A stretch of DNA of 64,000 nucleotides, taken from Blastochloris sulfoviridis (GTDB taxonomy: Bacteria > Pseudomonadota > Alphaproteobacteria > Rhizobiales > Xanthobacteraceae). The position numbers were made by a program, and so were the translations under genes. The stretch spans positions 150,568 through 214,567 of the forward strand of contig NZ_VWPL01000003.1 of the NCBI RefSeq assembly GCF_008630065.1. Reading direction: 5' to 3'. Shown piece by piece: positions 25,518 to 35,938 of this stretch; position 1 is the first letter of the stretch; every line of letters begins with the position of its first letter. The notes beneath the pieces were generated by a model, which was not told the DNA's origin, searched no databases, and was given only the letters and a program-made list of their open reading frames with translations.

Positions 25518-26324
25518 TCAGGCCCGCTCCTTCAGCGGCATGCGGCTGACGCTCAGAACGTCGACCCGGTCGCCTTCGATCACCACGCACGACAGCCGCC
25601 CGGTCGCATAGGCGCCGGTGTCCACATTGATGCGGTTCGGCAAGACCTCGACGGCGGCAACCGGCGTGTGGCCGTGGACGATGCGCTTGCCGAAGTCGCC
25701 ATGGTAGGACACGAACGGACCGCGGATATACATCAGGTCTTCCGCCGTCTGCTCGCTCAGCAGAACGCCGGGACGGACCCCGGCATGGGCGAAGAAGAAG
25801 CCACCCTGCTCATAGAACAGCCAAGTCTGCTCGAAGAACCTCTTGTGCGCCGGCGGCAGCTTGTTGATGAACTCGATGCGCGCGGCATCGAAATCTTCGG
25901 GCGTGCTCAGCGGGCGGTGCGACAGGCCATAGCTGGCGAGCGTCTCCAGGCCGCCGAACGCCCGCCAGGTGGCCAGGACGGTCGGCTCAGCGAGGAAGCG
26001 CAGCAGGCAGTCCTCGTGGTTGCCGCGAAGGCAGACGCGATGCCGGCCGCCGCCGGGCGGCTCGATCAGCATGTCGACGACGCCGCGCGACTCCGGTCCG
26101 CGATCGATCACGTCGCCCAGGAACAGTTCCACCGTCCAGGTGGCGGGGGGGCGCCGCGCCTCCTCGGCGTCGATCGTCTCCAGCATGCGCCCCAGCAGGT
26201 CGGCGTGGCCGTGAACGTCGCCGATGGCGTACACCCGGCATCCTTCGGTCAGGGCATGGACAACCGGGGGCAACTGCCCCGCCGCAGCCGGCTGCCGTCG
26301 ATGCCTCAAGGCCCGCAGGATCAT
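25518..26324 (-). CDS. PPP-family metallophosphatase (serine/threonine phosphatase-like)
   Basis: The protein has 268 residues from ATG 26324. It carries the three metal-binding signatures in order: GDVHGH (35-40), GDVIDRGP (70-77) and GNHED (101-105), followed by FAHAGVRPG and a late HGH motif. The family contains both protein serine/threonine phosphatases and diadenosine tetraphosphatases (ApaH), and the sequence does not separate them with certainty. It is probably cytoplasmic. It is convergent with the BTLCP gene and divergent from the O-antigen-ligase gene. Confidence 0.85.
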   Translation of the reverse strand: MILRALRHRRQPAAAGQLPPVVHALTEGCRVYAIGDVHGHADLLGRMLETIDAEEARRPPATWTVELFLGDVIDRGPESRGVVDMLIEPPGGGRHRVCLRGNHEDCLLRFLAEPTVLATWRAFGGLETLASYGLSHRPLSTPEDFDAARIEFINKLPPAHKRFFEQTWLFYEQGGFFFAHAGVRPGVLLSEQTAEDLMYIRGPFVSYHGDFGKRIVHGHTPVAAVEVLPNRINVDTGAYATGRLSCVVIEGDRVDVLSVSRMPLKERA

Positions 26325-26722
26325 CGACCCGTTCCGTCTCGCTCCATAGCCCCCGACACGTCGACCGTCGCGGATCGCAGGATGCTCCAGCTTCTGTTCC
26401 GGTGCACGTTCCTTCGCAAAACCGAATCCCATATTTTGCGGAAAACGCGCCTCATTCTGCTTAAGGTTGCCGGGCGAACCACGCTACACCGCCGGACCCT
26501 CCGCCTTCGCCTGGATATATAGGCAGGCGCGGTCGCGCCTGAAACCGGGTCGCGGCAAATATCGCCGGCGCCGCCCCGCCTGCTTGCCGGCTGCGCCGGT
26601 CCGGCCGCCGCCACGCCGCACCTGCAACCGGCTTCGTCCCGCAACCCGCTTCCGCCTGCAACCGAGCTGGGCTATGGATCGGTCCGCCGAATTCGGGCGA
26701 AGACGAGCCGTGAGCCGGTACC
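26325..26722. other. Gene-free stretch with a decayed family A copy
   Basis: The 398 bases contain only a degenerate inverted family A sequence (26390-26460) and then a Pro/Arg-coding, GC-rich segment in which I see no gene, terminator or RNA. Confidence 0.5.
26390..26460 (-). repeat. Family A repeat, decayed inverted copy
   Basis: Only the first hairpin is recognisable: TTCGCAAAACCGAATCCC followed by ATTTTGCGGAAAACGC. The second hairpin is missing. Confidence 0.5.
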
Positions 26723-28165
26723 GTGTCCCGCCTTTCCCACGCTGCCCTTTACACCGTCGTTGCGCTGGCGCCGCTGCCCTTCGGCTCCAACGAGCCGCTG
26801 TGGCTGGCGATGTGGATCGTGCTGCTGGCGGTCTCGCTGGTCTTCGCCGACTATCGCCACCTGCGGCCCTCCCATCTCGCGCTGCTGGCGCCGATGCTTG
26901 TCGCGGCGGCCGTCTACGGCTTGGTGGTGGCCCTGCAGTCGGCGGCCTTGCCCGGCCTGCTGCCGGACTATCCGTTGCATGAACGGGCGGCCGCGCTGCT
27001 CGGCGAGCCGCGGCTCACGCCGGTGCCGACGGCAACGCGCGATCTGCCCTGGCTCGCCATCGGGCCGGCGGTCGCCGCCTTCATGGCCTTCCTGGCGGGG
27101 TTCGTGACCGCCACCGATCGCGACTGCGCGGTGCGCCTGATGAAGGTCGTTGCCGTCGCGAGCCTCGCTTATGCGATCTACGGCCTGCTGATGATGGTCA
27201 TCGACCCGCACATGCTGCTGTGGCGGGAACGGCCAGCCTATTCCGGCCGGATGACCGGCACCTTCGTCAATCCCAACACCGCGGCGACCTATTTCGGCAT
27301 GGGCGCCGTCATCTGGGCCGCCCTGCTGTGCGTGCGGCTTCGCCACCATTTGCCCGACGACCGCGCCGATCTGAAGGATGTGCTGCGGCTCGGCTTCAGC
27401 CGCATGCCGCGCGAGATCACCCAGCCGACGCTTGCGCTGCTCATCTGCCTGGGGGCGGTGCTGGCCACCGGCTCGCGCGCCGGCAGCCTCTTGACCCTGC
27501 TGGCCGTGGCCGTCGCCGTGCTGCTGAGCTTCCGTCGCGAACTCAAGGGCGCCTCGCCGGGCTTGGCGGTGGTCGCCGCGGTCGCCGCGCTCGGCGTGGC
27601 CGCCGTCGAAATGTGGGGCGGCCTGCTCGAACAGCGCATCCAGCAGGGCGGCGTGACGGATTTCAGCCGGCTTCTGATCTTCCAGTCGAGCGGCGGGATC
27701 ATCGCCGACCATCCCTGGTGGGGCACCGGGCTTGGCACCTTCGCCGCCGTCTTTCCCGCCTACCGGCCCGACGGGTTCATCTTCGGCATCGTCGACCGCG
27801 CCCACAACACGCCGCTCGAAGTGGCGGTCGAACTGGGCCTGCCGGCCGCCGCCGCCGTCGTGCTGGCCAGCCTTGCAACCCTCGCGCTGCTCTATCGCGG
27901 CGCGCTGAACCGCCGCCGAGACCGCGCCCTGCCGATCGCCGGCGCGGCGGTGGGTACGCTGACCTTCCTGCATGCCTTGGTGGATTTCCATCTGCAGACG
28001 GCGGGCTTCTTCCTGCCGTTCTGGGCCATCCTGGGCACGACCCTGGCGCAGAGCATATCAAGCATGTCCAGGCTGCAACGCGGCCGCGGCGAGGACGGCG
28101 AAGAGCCGCGGACCGGAGACATCCGGCCTGCGCCGGCGCGACCGGAGGTCGCACTGAACCGCTGA
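26723..28165 (+). CDS. O-antigen ligase-like (Wzy_C family) membrane protein
   Basis: The protein has 480 residues starting at a GTG. It has about ten to eleven hydrophobic helices with a large periplasmic loop containing [16 protein letters not shown] (about 183-198) and later WWGTGLGTF and [15 protein letters not shown], the conserved region of the Wzy_C/WaaL family. It probably polymerises or ligates lipid-linked glycans on the periplasmic face of the inner membrane, and may belong with the Wzc-like protein 7 kb away. No glycosyltransferases flank it. The C-terminal 35 residues are charged and cytoplasmic-like. Confidence 0.85.
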   Translation: MSRLSHAALYTVVALAPLPFGSNEPLWLAMWIVLLAVSLVFADYRHLRPSHLALLAPMLVAAAVYGLVVALQSAALPGLLPDYPLHERAAALLGEPRLTPVPTATRDLPWLAIGPAVAAFMAFLAGFVTATDRDCAVRLMKVVAVASLAYAIYGLLMMVIDPHMLLWRERPAYSGRMTGTFVNPNTAATYFGMGAVIWAALLCVRLRHHLPDDRADLKDVLRLGFSRMPREITQPTLALLICLGAVLATGSRAGSLLTLLAVAVAVLLSFRRELKGASPGLAVVAAVAALGVAAVEMWGGLLEQRIQQGGVTDFSRLLIFQSSGGIIADHPWWGTGLGTFAAVFPAYRPDGFIFGIVDRAHNTPLEVAVELGLPAAAAVVLASLATLALLYRGALNRRRDRALPIAGAAVGTLTFLHALVDFHLQTAGFFLPFWAILGTTLAQSISSMSRLQRGRGEDGEEPRTGDIRPAPARPEVALNR

Positions 28166-28350
28166 ACCCACCCCTGCCGGCCGGATTCCGGCTGCAATTG
28201 CGGCCCATCCGCCGTATGGATGGCAACAGCGCAACGGCTGAGATACAGATGCCGGCGTTTCCCAAATTCGACGACCAACGCATCTTTGCCGCCGACCGCC
28301 GAGGAAAGATGCGATCCGAATCCGGCATTCACGAGGGGTTGAGAGAGAAC

Positions 28351-30207
28351 ATGCCCGCAACGACCAGCATTCCCGCGCACATCAAGAGCCAACGTCTGCG
28401 CGCATGGGTCAACGACATCGCGACACTGTGCAAGCCGGACCAGATCCATTGGTGCGACGGTTCCCAGGCCGAGTATGACGGGTTCTGCGAGCAGTTGGTG
28501 AAGAACGGGACCTTCAAGCGCCTCAATCCGGCCAAGCGCCCGGGCAGCTTCCTCGCCTTCTCCGACCCCTCCGACGTCGCCCGCGTCGAGGACCGCACCT
28601 ACATCTGCAGCCTCAACAAGGAGGATGCCGGGCCCACCAACAATTGGATGGACCCGCGCGAGATGAAGGCGACGCTGCAGCCGTTGTTCGACGGCTCGAT
28701 GCGCGGCCGCACCCTGTACGTCATCCCGTTCTGCATGGGACCGATCGGCTCGCCGATCTCCTATATCGGCTACGAGATCACCGACTCGCTCTACGTCGTC
28801 GTCAACATGAAGCTGATGACCCGCATGGGCCGCGCCGTCGACGACGCGCTGGGCGAGTCCGACGTGTTCGTGCCGTGCGTGCACACGGTCGGCGCCCCGC
28901 TCGCCCCCGGCCAGAAGGACGTCGCCTGGCCGTGCAACCCCACCGTCAAGTACATCGTCCACTTTCCGGAAGAGCGCTCGATCTGGTCCTACGGCTCGGG
29001 CTATGGCGGCAACGCCCTGCTCGGCAAGAAGTGTCTGGCGCTGCGCATCGCCTCGGTGCTGGGCCGCGACGAGGGCTGGATGGCCGAGCACATGCTCATT
29101 CTCGGCGTCGAGGATCCCAAGGGCAAGAAGACCTATGTCGCCGCGGCCTTCCCCTCGGCCTGCGGCAAGACCAACTTCGCCATGCTGATCCCGCCCAAGG
29201 AGATGGAGGGCTGGAAGGTCTCCACCATCGGCGACGACATCGCCTGGCTGAAGCCCGGGGCCGACGGCCGGCTCTACGCCATCAATCCCGAAGCCGGCTA
29301 TTTCGGCGTGGCGCCCGGCACGAACTACACCTCGAACCCGAACTGCATGGAGACGATCCGCGCCAACACCATCTTCACCAATGTCGCGCTGACCGACGAT
29401 GGCGACGTGTGGTGGGAGGGCATGGACGGCGCGCCGCCGGCCCACGCCATCGACTGGCAGGGCAATGACTGGACGCCCGATTGCGGCCGCAAGGCGGCCC
29501 ACCCCAATTCCCGCTTCACCGTCCCCGCCAACCAGAACCCGGCGGTCGACAAGGAGTGGGAGAACCCGGCCGGCGTGCCGATCTCGGCCATCGTGTTCGG
29601 CGGCCGCCGCTCGACGGTCGTTCCGCTGGTCTATCAGCCGGTGAACTGGGCGTTCGGCGTCTACGCCGGCGCCACCATGGGCTCGGAGATGACCGCCGCC
29701 GCCTTCGGCAATATCGGCGAGGTTCGCCGCGACCCGATGGCGATGCTGCCGTTCGCCGGCTACCACATGGCCAGCTACTTCAATCACTGGCTCAATATGG
29801 GCCGCAAGGTCACGCAGCCGCCGCGCATCTTCTCCGTCAACTGGTTCCGCAAGGACAAGGACGGCAAGTTCCTGTGGCCGGGCTACGGCGAGAACATGCG
29901 CGTGCTGAAGTGGATCGTCGAGCGCGCCGCCGGCACCGCCCGCGCCATCGAGGGTCCGCTCGGCTACGTGCCGACCTATGACGACATCGACTGGCGCGGC
30001 CTCGACTTCTCGCGCGAGCAGTTCCACCAGCTGATGTCGGTCGACCGCGACGTCTGGCAGAAGGAAGTGCTCGGCCACGAGGAGCTGTTCATCAAGCTGT
30101 TCGACCGGCTGCCCAAGGAATTCATCGCCATGCGCCAGCTCCTGCTGTCGAACCTGTGGCGTTCGCCCAACCACTGGGAACTGCCGGACTACGCCCAGAA
30201 CCAGTGA
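28351..30207 (+). CDS. pckG: Phosphoenolpyruvate carboxykinase, GTP-dependent
   Basis: The protein has 618 residues and matches the GTP family (EC 4.1.1.32) rather than the ATP family of about 530 residues. It converts oxaloacetate to phosphoenolpyruvate in gluconeogenesis. The P-loop with its catalytic cysteine, [13 protein letters not shown], lies near residues 268-280, and the family strings [10 protein letters not shown] and [20 protein letters not shown] follow. I use the ATG at 28351; an ATG further upstream in the same frame gives a 14-residue extension without homology. Many Hyphomicrobiales carry the ATP enzyme, so the GTP type is noteworthy. A perfect 15-bp hairpin terminator follows 90 bases downstream. 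Confidence 0.95.
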   Translation: MPATTSIPAHIKSQRLRAWVNDIATLCKPDQIHWCDGSQAEYDGFCEQLVKNGTFKRLNPAKRPGSFLAFSDPSDVARVEDRTYICSLNKEDAGPTNNWMDPREMKATLQPLFDGSMRGRTLYVIPFCMGPIGSPISYIGYEITDSLYVVVNMKLMTRMGRAVDDALGESDVFVPCVHTVGAPLAPGQKDVAWPCNPTVKYIVHFPEERSIWSYGSGYGGNALLGKKCLALRIASVLGRDEGWMAEHMLILGVEDPKGKKTYVAAAFPSACGKTNFAMLIPPKEMEGWKVSTIGDDIAWLKPGADGRLYAINPEAGYFGVAPGTNYTSNPNCMETIRANTIFTNVALTDDGDVWWEGMDGAPPAHAIDWQGNDWTPDCGRKAAHPNSRFTVPANQNPAVDKEWENPAGVPISAIVFGGRRSTVVPLVYQPVNWAFGVYAGATMGSEMTAAAFGNIGEVRRDPMAMLPFAGYHMASYFNHWLNMGRKVTQPPRIFSVNWFRKDKDGKFLWPGYGENMRVLKWIVERAAGTARAIEGPLGYVPTYDDIDWRGLDFSREQFHQLMSVDRDVWQKEVLGHEELFIKLFDRLPKEFIAMRQLLLSNLWRSPNHWELPDYAQNQ

Positions 30208-30296
30208 GCGAGTCGACGCGACCGGGCGGCCTGCGCCGCCCGGTTCCGGGGATCACGAAGCGATCAGCCGGAAACCACACCAAGCCTTCAATGCAA

Positions 30297-30328
30297 AACG
30301 GCCGCGGCGAACATTCGCCGCGGCCGTT
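30297..30328 (+). terminator. Terminator hairpin after the PEP carboxykinase gene
   Basis: AACGGCCGCGGCGAA pairs with TTCGCCGCGGCCGTT around a two-base loop. A short T-run (TTTCGT) follows on the + strand, and AAAA precedes the stem, so it could act in both directions. Confidence 0.8.
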
Positions 30329-30361
30329 TCGTCATGGGAGAGCGGCCGGTCAAACCGGGAT

Positions 30362-30487
30362 TGATACGGTTTCCGGCCGATCAGGCCGGAGAACCGTATG
30401 CCGTTCGCCGGAAAATCCCTTCCAGATCAAGGATTTTTCGGCGAGATCGTTTCCGGTATCCCGAAGGGATCAACCGGAAACCGTATG
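30362..30487 (+). repeat. Family B repeat, type copy
   Basis: All blocks intact: ATACGGTTTCCGGCCGATCA, GCCGGAGAACCGTAT, CGCCGGAAAATCCC, GGATTTTTCGGCGAGATC, TATCCCGAAGGGATCAACC, GGAAACCGTATG. It lies immediately beyond the leuA stop codon, between convergent genes. Confidence 0.95.
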
Positions 30488-30491
30488 AATC

Positions 30492-32084
<1,593 letters not shown>

Positions 32085-32487
32085 TGGGAAATCCTTGTCG
32101 TGGAGATCGCGGGCCTTCTCGCGTGGCCCCGTCTGCGGTTTCGGGAGGTTGCTCGCAAGGTCCCCTGAGCGCCCAGGCAAAAGCCCGGCCGGCCCTCAGG
32201 GGCGGCTAAGGAGCAGGATCCCGCGAAGCGCAAGGGCGCGCCGGAGCACCGCGTGCGCGGTCCGGTTCCAGGTGCGGCTCGTCGTCGAGCGGATCACCGT
32301 ATTGCCCTCTGTCTCGCGCCCATAGACCCACGCTGTCCGCGCGGGCCGCAAACCACGAATGATCCCTTGTACCGGTTGCGAGGGCCGGTGGCAAGATGAT
32401 GGGACAATCGGCTCCCTGCCGGCATGATGACCGGCGGAGCGCACCGCGAGACCCCGCCGAGAGGCCCCGCCAATCCCCGGACCCACC
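32085..32487. other. leuA leader and promoter region
   Basis: The 403 bases hold the leuA ribosome binding site, a hairpin (about 32157-32197), the leader-peptide frame and, beyond it, the shared upstream region with the divergent DUF1003 gene. Nothing else is recognised. Confidence 0.7.
32157..32297 (-). promoter_or_regulatory. leuA attenuator: 33-residue leader peptide and following hairpin
   Basis: A GTG at 32297, with AGAGGG seven bases upstream, opens a 33-codon frame ending at 32196 in ALALRGILLLSRP; three successive leucine codons (CTG CTC CTT) lie four codons before the stop. The mRNA then folds with CCCCTGAG pairing to CTCAGGGG, and GGGCTTTTG lies in the loop. Consecutive Leu codons before a leuA hairpin match ribosome-mediated attenuation described for alphaproteobacterial leu genes. 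A perfect terminator U-run is not obvious, so the exact alternative folds are inference. Confidence 0.65.
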
Positions 32488-33024
32488 ATGACCGACCACA
32501 TCCGCGCCTTCGCCGAACGCCTGATCGACAAGGGGCCGGAGGCGCTGCCGCCGCGCGACCGCCGCGTCATCGAACACATCGCAAAGCGCCTCAGCGCCCG
32601 GCTGGACTGGTCGGCGGAATACGAGGAGAGCCTGACCTTCGGCCAGCGCCTCGCCGACGCGGTGGCGGCGTGGGGCGGCTCCTGGCCGTTCATCGTCAGC
32701 TTCGCCCTGGTGATGCTGGTGTGGATCGCGGTCAATCTCGGCCTCGCCGGCGGGACGCCCTTCGACCCCTACCCCTTCATCCTGCTCAATCTGGTGCTGT
32801 CGACGCTGGCGGCCATCCAGGCGCCGATCATCATGATGAGCCAGAACCGGCAGGCGGCGAAGGACCGCATCCAGGCGCTGCACGACTACGAGGTCAACCT
32901 CAAGGCCGAGGTCGAGATCGTCGCGCTGCACGACAAGCTCGACCGCCTGCGCAGCCAGGATCTGGCGGCGGCCGTGGCCCGTATCGAGGGCAGGATCGAG
33001 GCACTGTTGCACGTGCCCCGCTGA
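32488..33024 (+). CDS. DUF1003 family membrane protein
   Basis: The protein has 178 residues. It has the DUF1003 core: an amphipathic N-terminus, then two transmembrane helices (WPFIVSFALVMLVWIAVNLG, about 70-89, and the FILLNLVLSTLAAIQAPII region, about 96-114) joined by a short loop with DPYPF, followed by a conserved cytoplasmic MMSQNRQAAKDRIQALHDYEV segment and a C-terminal coiled coil. Function of the family is unknown; some members are linked to magnesium or stress response. It is divergent from leuA. Confidence 0.85.
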   Translation: MTDHIRAFAERLIDKGPEALPPRDRRVIEHIAKRLSARLDWSAEYEESLTFGQRLADAVAAWGGSWPFIVSFALVMLVWIAVNLGLAGGTPFDPYPFILLNLVLSTLAAIQAPIIMMSQNRQAAKDRIQALHDYEVNLKAEVEIVALHDKLDRLRSQDLAAAVARIEGRIEALLHVPR

Positions 33025-33058
33025 TCCCCGCCCTCCACGGGCCCCGTCCGGTGCGCGG

Positions 33059-33334
33059 TCAGCGGCGGCGGAACTGCGGGCGGCGCTGGCCGCTGCCGAT
33101 CGGGCCGGCGCTCTCCGACTTGTGGCGGAAATTGATGCGGCCACGCTCCAGGTCGTAGGGCGACATTTCCACCACCACCCGGTCGCCGGCGATGGTGCGG
33201 ATGCGGTGCTTGCGCATCTTGCCGGCGGCATAGGCGAGAATTTCGTGGTCGTTGTCGAGCTTCACCCGGAAATTGCCGTCCGGCAAGACCTCGGTCACCA
33301 CCCCATCGAATTCCAGCAGTTCTTCCTTCGACAT
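33059..33334 (-). CDS. infA: Translation initiation factor IF-1, C-terminally extended
   Basis: The protein has 91 residues; ordinary IF-1 has about 72. The S1-like OB fold is complete ([20 protein letters not shown] and [20 protein letters not shown]). The additional tail, ending [10 protein letters not shown], is basic and could touch rRNA. The gene is 17 bases downstream of a DEAD-box helicase on the same strand, suggesting co-expression. Such extended IF-1 copies next to a helicase may be a cold- or stress-linked second IF-1; whether another infA exists in the genome cannot be seen here. Confidence 0.92.
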   Translation of the reverse strand: MSKEELLEFDGVVTEVLPDGNFRVKLDNDHEILAYAAGKMRKHRIRTIAGDRVVVEMSPYDLERGRINFRHKSESAGPIGSGQRRPQFRRR

Positions 33335-33351
33335 GCCTTGCTCCTGAAATC

Positions 33352-34881
33352 TCAGCCCACCGGCCGCGCCACAGGCGCGAACCGGCTGCCCCGGCCCGGC
33401 CGCCGCGCCGGCTTGAGGAACGCCATGGCCGCGAAACTGGCGTCCGTGCCCGGTTCGCGTGCCGGCGGCCGTGCCGTCCCCGTCCGGGCGGCGGCCGGCC
33501 GCTGGGCAGCCTTGCCGCCCATCTGCCCGCGCTCACGACTCGACCTGGTGTCCTGCTTGGCGCCCGGATGGGCGTCCGAGGCAGCGGCGTGCCCGGCCGG
33601 CGACCTGACTGCAGGCCTGGCTGCCGGTTTGGCTGACGGCTTGGCCGTCCGCCCGGCGGCGCGCGGTGCCGCCCTGGACTCGTCCTCACCCTTCGGCACA
33701 GCCGCACCCCCGCCTGTCCGCACCCGCCCGCGCATGTCGACCGCCGGGATGGACGCGCGGATCAAGGTCTCGATGGCCTTGAGATAGGGCCGCTCCTCGG
33801 CATCGCACAGGGAGATCGCCACGCCGGTGGCGCCGGCACGGGCGGTGCGGCCGATGCGATGCACATAGCTTTCGGGCACGTTGGGCAAGTCGAAATTCAC
33901 CACATGGCTGACGCCCGCGACGTCGATGCCGCGGGCGGCGATATCGGTTGCCACCAGCGTGCGCAGGCTGCCGTCGCGAAAGGCGGCGAGCACCCGCTCG
34001 CGCTGGTTCTGCGACTTGTTGCCGTGGATTGCCGCCGCCGGCAAGCCGGCTTTGTCGAGCATGCGCACGATTTTGTCGGCGCCGTGCTTGGTGCGGGCGA
34101 AGATGAGGGCCCGCTCCACCGGCTCGCGGCGCAGCACGTCGGCCAGGATCGCCGTCTTGTCGGCCTTGTCGACGAGCAGGATGCGCTGGTCGATGCGGTC
34201 GGCGGTCTTGGCCACCGGGGTCACCGCCACCCGCACCGGATCGCGCAGCATCTTGCCGGTCAGCGCCTCGATCTCCTTGGGCATCGTGGCCGAGAACAGC
34301 AGGCTCTGGCGATTGTGCGGCAACATCGCCTCGATCCGGCGGATGGCGTGGATGAAGCCCATGTCGAGCATCTGGTCGGCCTCGTCCAGCACCAGCACCT
34401 CGACCCGGTCGAGCCGCACGGCGTGGTGGTTCGCCAGGTCCATCAGCCGGCCGGGGGTGGCCACCAGCACGTCGACGCCCTGGGCCAGCGCCCGGACCTG
34501 CGGGTTCATCGACACCCCGCCGATCGCCAGCGCGACCCTCGGCCGCAGGTGCCGGCCATAGGTCTTCACGGCGGCGAGGATCTGGCTCGCCAGCTCGCGG
34601 GTCGGCGCCAGCACCAGCGCGCGCACCGCGCCCTTTTCGAGTCGGGCGGGGCCGCGATGGGCGGCGAGCCGGTTGAGGATCGGCAAGGTGAAAGCGGCGG
34701 TCTTGCCGGTGCCGGTCTGGGCGATGCCGATGAGGTCGCGCCCCGCGACCACCGGCGGGATCGCCTGGATCTGGATCGGGGTCGGATGAACGTGATTCTC
34801 CTCGGCGAGGGCGCGCAGGATCGGCGCGGCAAGGCCGAGCGTGGTGAAATCGGTCAAGGTCTGTCTTTCTTGCTGGCGCAT
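33352..34881 (-). CDS. DEAD-box RNA helicase, RhlE-like
   Basis: The protein has 509 residues from ATG 34881, or 501 from the TTG at 34857 whose N-terminus ([14 protein letters not shown]) matches relatives better; the ATG lies inside a family A repeat. Motifs in order: Q motif [48 protein letters not shown]. The last 120 residues are a basic Ala/Pro/Arg/Lys-rich tail with [14 protein letters not shown] repeats, typical of RhlE-type helicases and likely RNA-binding. It unwinds RNA duplexes in ribosome assembly or mRNA decay. It precedes infA closely in the same direction. Confidence 0.92.
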   Translation of the reverse strand: MRQQERQTLTDFTTLGLAAPILRALAEENHVHPTPIQIQAIPPVVAGRDLIGIAQTGTGKTAAFTLPILNRLAAHRGPARLEKGAVRALVLAPTRELASQILAAVKTYGRHLRPRVALAIGGVSMNPQVRALAQGVDVLVATPGRLMDLANHHAVRLDRVEVLVLDEADQMLDMGFIHAIRRIEAMLPHNRQSLLFSATMPKEIEALTGKMLRDPVRVAVTPVAKTADRIDQRILLVDKADKTAILADVLRREPVERALIFARTKHGADKIVRMLDKAGLPAAAIHGNKSQNQRERVLAAFRDGSLRTLVATDIAARGIDVAGVSHVVNFDLPNVPESYVHRIGRTARAGATGVAISLCDAEERPYLKAIETLIRASIPAVDMRGRVRTGGGAAVPKGEDESRAAPRAAGRTAKPSAKPAARPAVRSPAGHAAASDAHPGAKQDTRSSRERGQMGGKAAQRPAAARTGTARPPAREPGTDASFAAMAFLKPARRPGRGSRFAPVARPVG

Positions 34882-34976
34882 CGTCCGCAAAGCGGGAAAC
34901 CGGTCCTGCGAGCGAAAATGCATCAAACCAACATTTGGAGCGGCCGCTCCGGGCCATCGGGCCGGCGGCCGCTTGA
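34876..34976 (+). repeat. Family A repeat overlapping the helicase start
   Basis: Diverged copy: GCATCGTCCGCAAAGCGGGA, ACCGGTCCTGCGAGCGAAAA, then a changed second hairpin GCGGCCGCTCCGGGCC. The ATG at 34879-34881 on the minus strand is the reverse of its GCAT end. Confidence 0.7.
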
Positions 34977-35379
34977 TTTAAGAGATCCGGCCCGCAAGGC
35001 CGGCGTTTCATATTCCGGTCGCCGAAATCCCGCTTTCGCACAGGGGAGTCCGGCGAGATCGAGCCCGCGGACCACGACGTGATCCCGCAGAACCCGAAAT
35101 CGAGAGCGCAAACGCGACACGGCAGCGCCCATAGGGCACCGGCCGCGCGGCGCGGGGAGCCATCAAAGACGCGCCCCGCGTGACTTGGGCTGTCGGTTGT
35201 CGAGAGCTGGGCGAAATAGGCCGAAACCTTCAGGCGAAGGTGGCGCGCACGCATGGCCCTCCGGCCACACTTGGCCGCGAACCCAGCATTCCCTTCATGA
35301 CGCCTTCCTATGGTTATTTCAAGGCCACATTCTCGCTGCTATGACGAGCCAGCCACCATGGTTTCCAAAGAGGCCACCG
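34882..35379. other. Gene-free stretch with repeats A and B
   Basis: The 498 bases hold the end of the family A copy and a decayed family B copy (34978-35100). From 35100 to 35379 I see only the upstream region of the lipoprotein gene, with no clear promoter. Confidence 0.6.
34978..35100 (+). repeat. Family B repeat, decayed copy
   Basis: ATCCGGCCCGCAAGGCCGG, TCGCCGAAATCCCGC and GGGGAGTCCGGCGAGATC are recognisable; the closing block GTGATCCCGCAGAACCCG is weak. Confidence 0.55.
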
Positions 35380-35781
35380 ATGTCCCCGCTCCGCCCCACC
35401 CCCCTTTTCGTCACGCTTGCCGTCACGCTTGCGCTTGGCGCCTGCAATACGCTGGAGACGTCGAACGCGCCGTCCCCCTCCGGCGAGCCGGTCAATCCGG
35501 GCGCCAGGGTGGCGGCACTCGACATTCCCATGGGGCAGCCGTGCGGCGCCGAGCTTTCGTCCTACAAGGCGGTGATGGACAATGACCTGCGCATGGGTCA
35601 CGTCAACAAGCCGGTCTACGACAGGGTGATCAACGAGCTGCGGCCGGCCGTCGCCGCCTGCCAGGCAGCGCGCAACTACGAGGCCATCGCGCTGGTGAAC
35701 GCCACCAAGCGCCGCTACGGCTACCCGGTCTCCCAGGGCGACAGTGTGGTTCGCAGCCGCGATCCCGCCGGACGGTCCTGA
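35380..35781 (+). CDS. Small hypothetical lipoprotein
   Basis: The protein has 133 residues from the ATG at 35380 with AGAGG upstream; an in-frame ATG at 35341 adds 13 residues before the signal sequence and is less likely. The signal peptide ends in the lipobox LALGAC, so the mature protein begins with a lipidated cysteine. The mature part has two further cysteines (GQPCGAELSS and VAACQAARNYEA) and a helical C-terminus. I do not recognise the family. A patatin-like lipoprotein follows on the same strand after 157 bases. Confidence 0.75.
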   Translation: MSPLRPTPLFVTLAVTLALGACNTLETSNAPSPSGEPVNPGARVAALDIPMGQPCGAELSSYKAVMDNDLRMGHVNKPVYDRVINELRPAVAACQAARNYEAIALVNATKRRYGYPVSQGDSVVRSRDPAGRS

Positions 35782-35807
35782 GCGCGCCCCGCAAGCCCGC
35801 CGCATCC

Positions 35808-35925
35808 ACCAAGTTCCCAAAGTTCCCCCAAGTTCCCCCAAGTTCCCCCAAGCATCGCGAAGACCCAAGCATTCCCAAGAACCCCGCATCTCCAAGAACC
35901 CTGCATCCCCAAGAACCCCCAGCCA
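35808..35925 (+). repeat. Tandem repeats in the 5' leader of the patatin-like gene
   Basis: Three exact units of AGTTCCCCCA (10 bases, 35821-35850) are preceded by a variant and followed by about three 17-base units of the form GCATNCCCAAGAACCC. C-rich strands like this are free of Shine-Dalgarno sequence, so the following ATG lacks a normal ribosome binding site. Confidence 0.9.
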
Positions 35926-35938
35926 CGGACCAGACATC

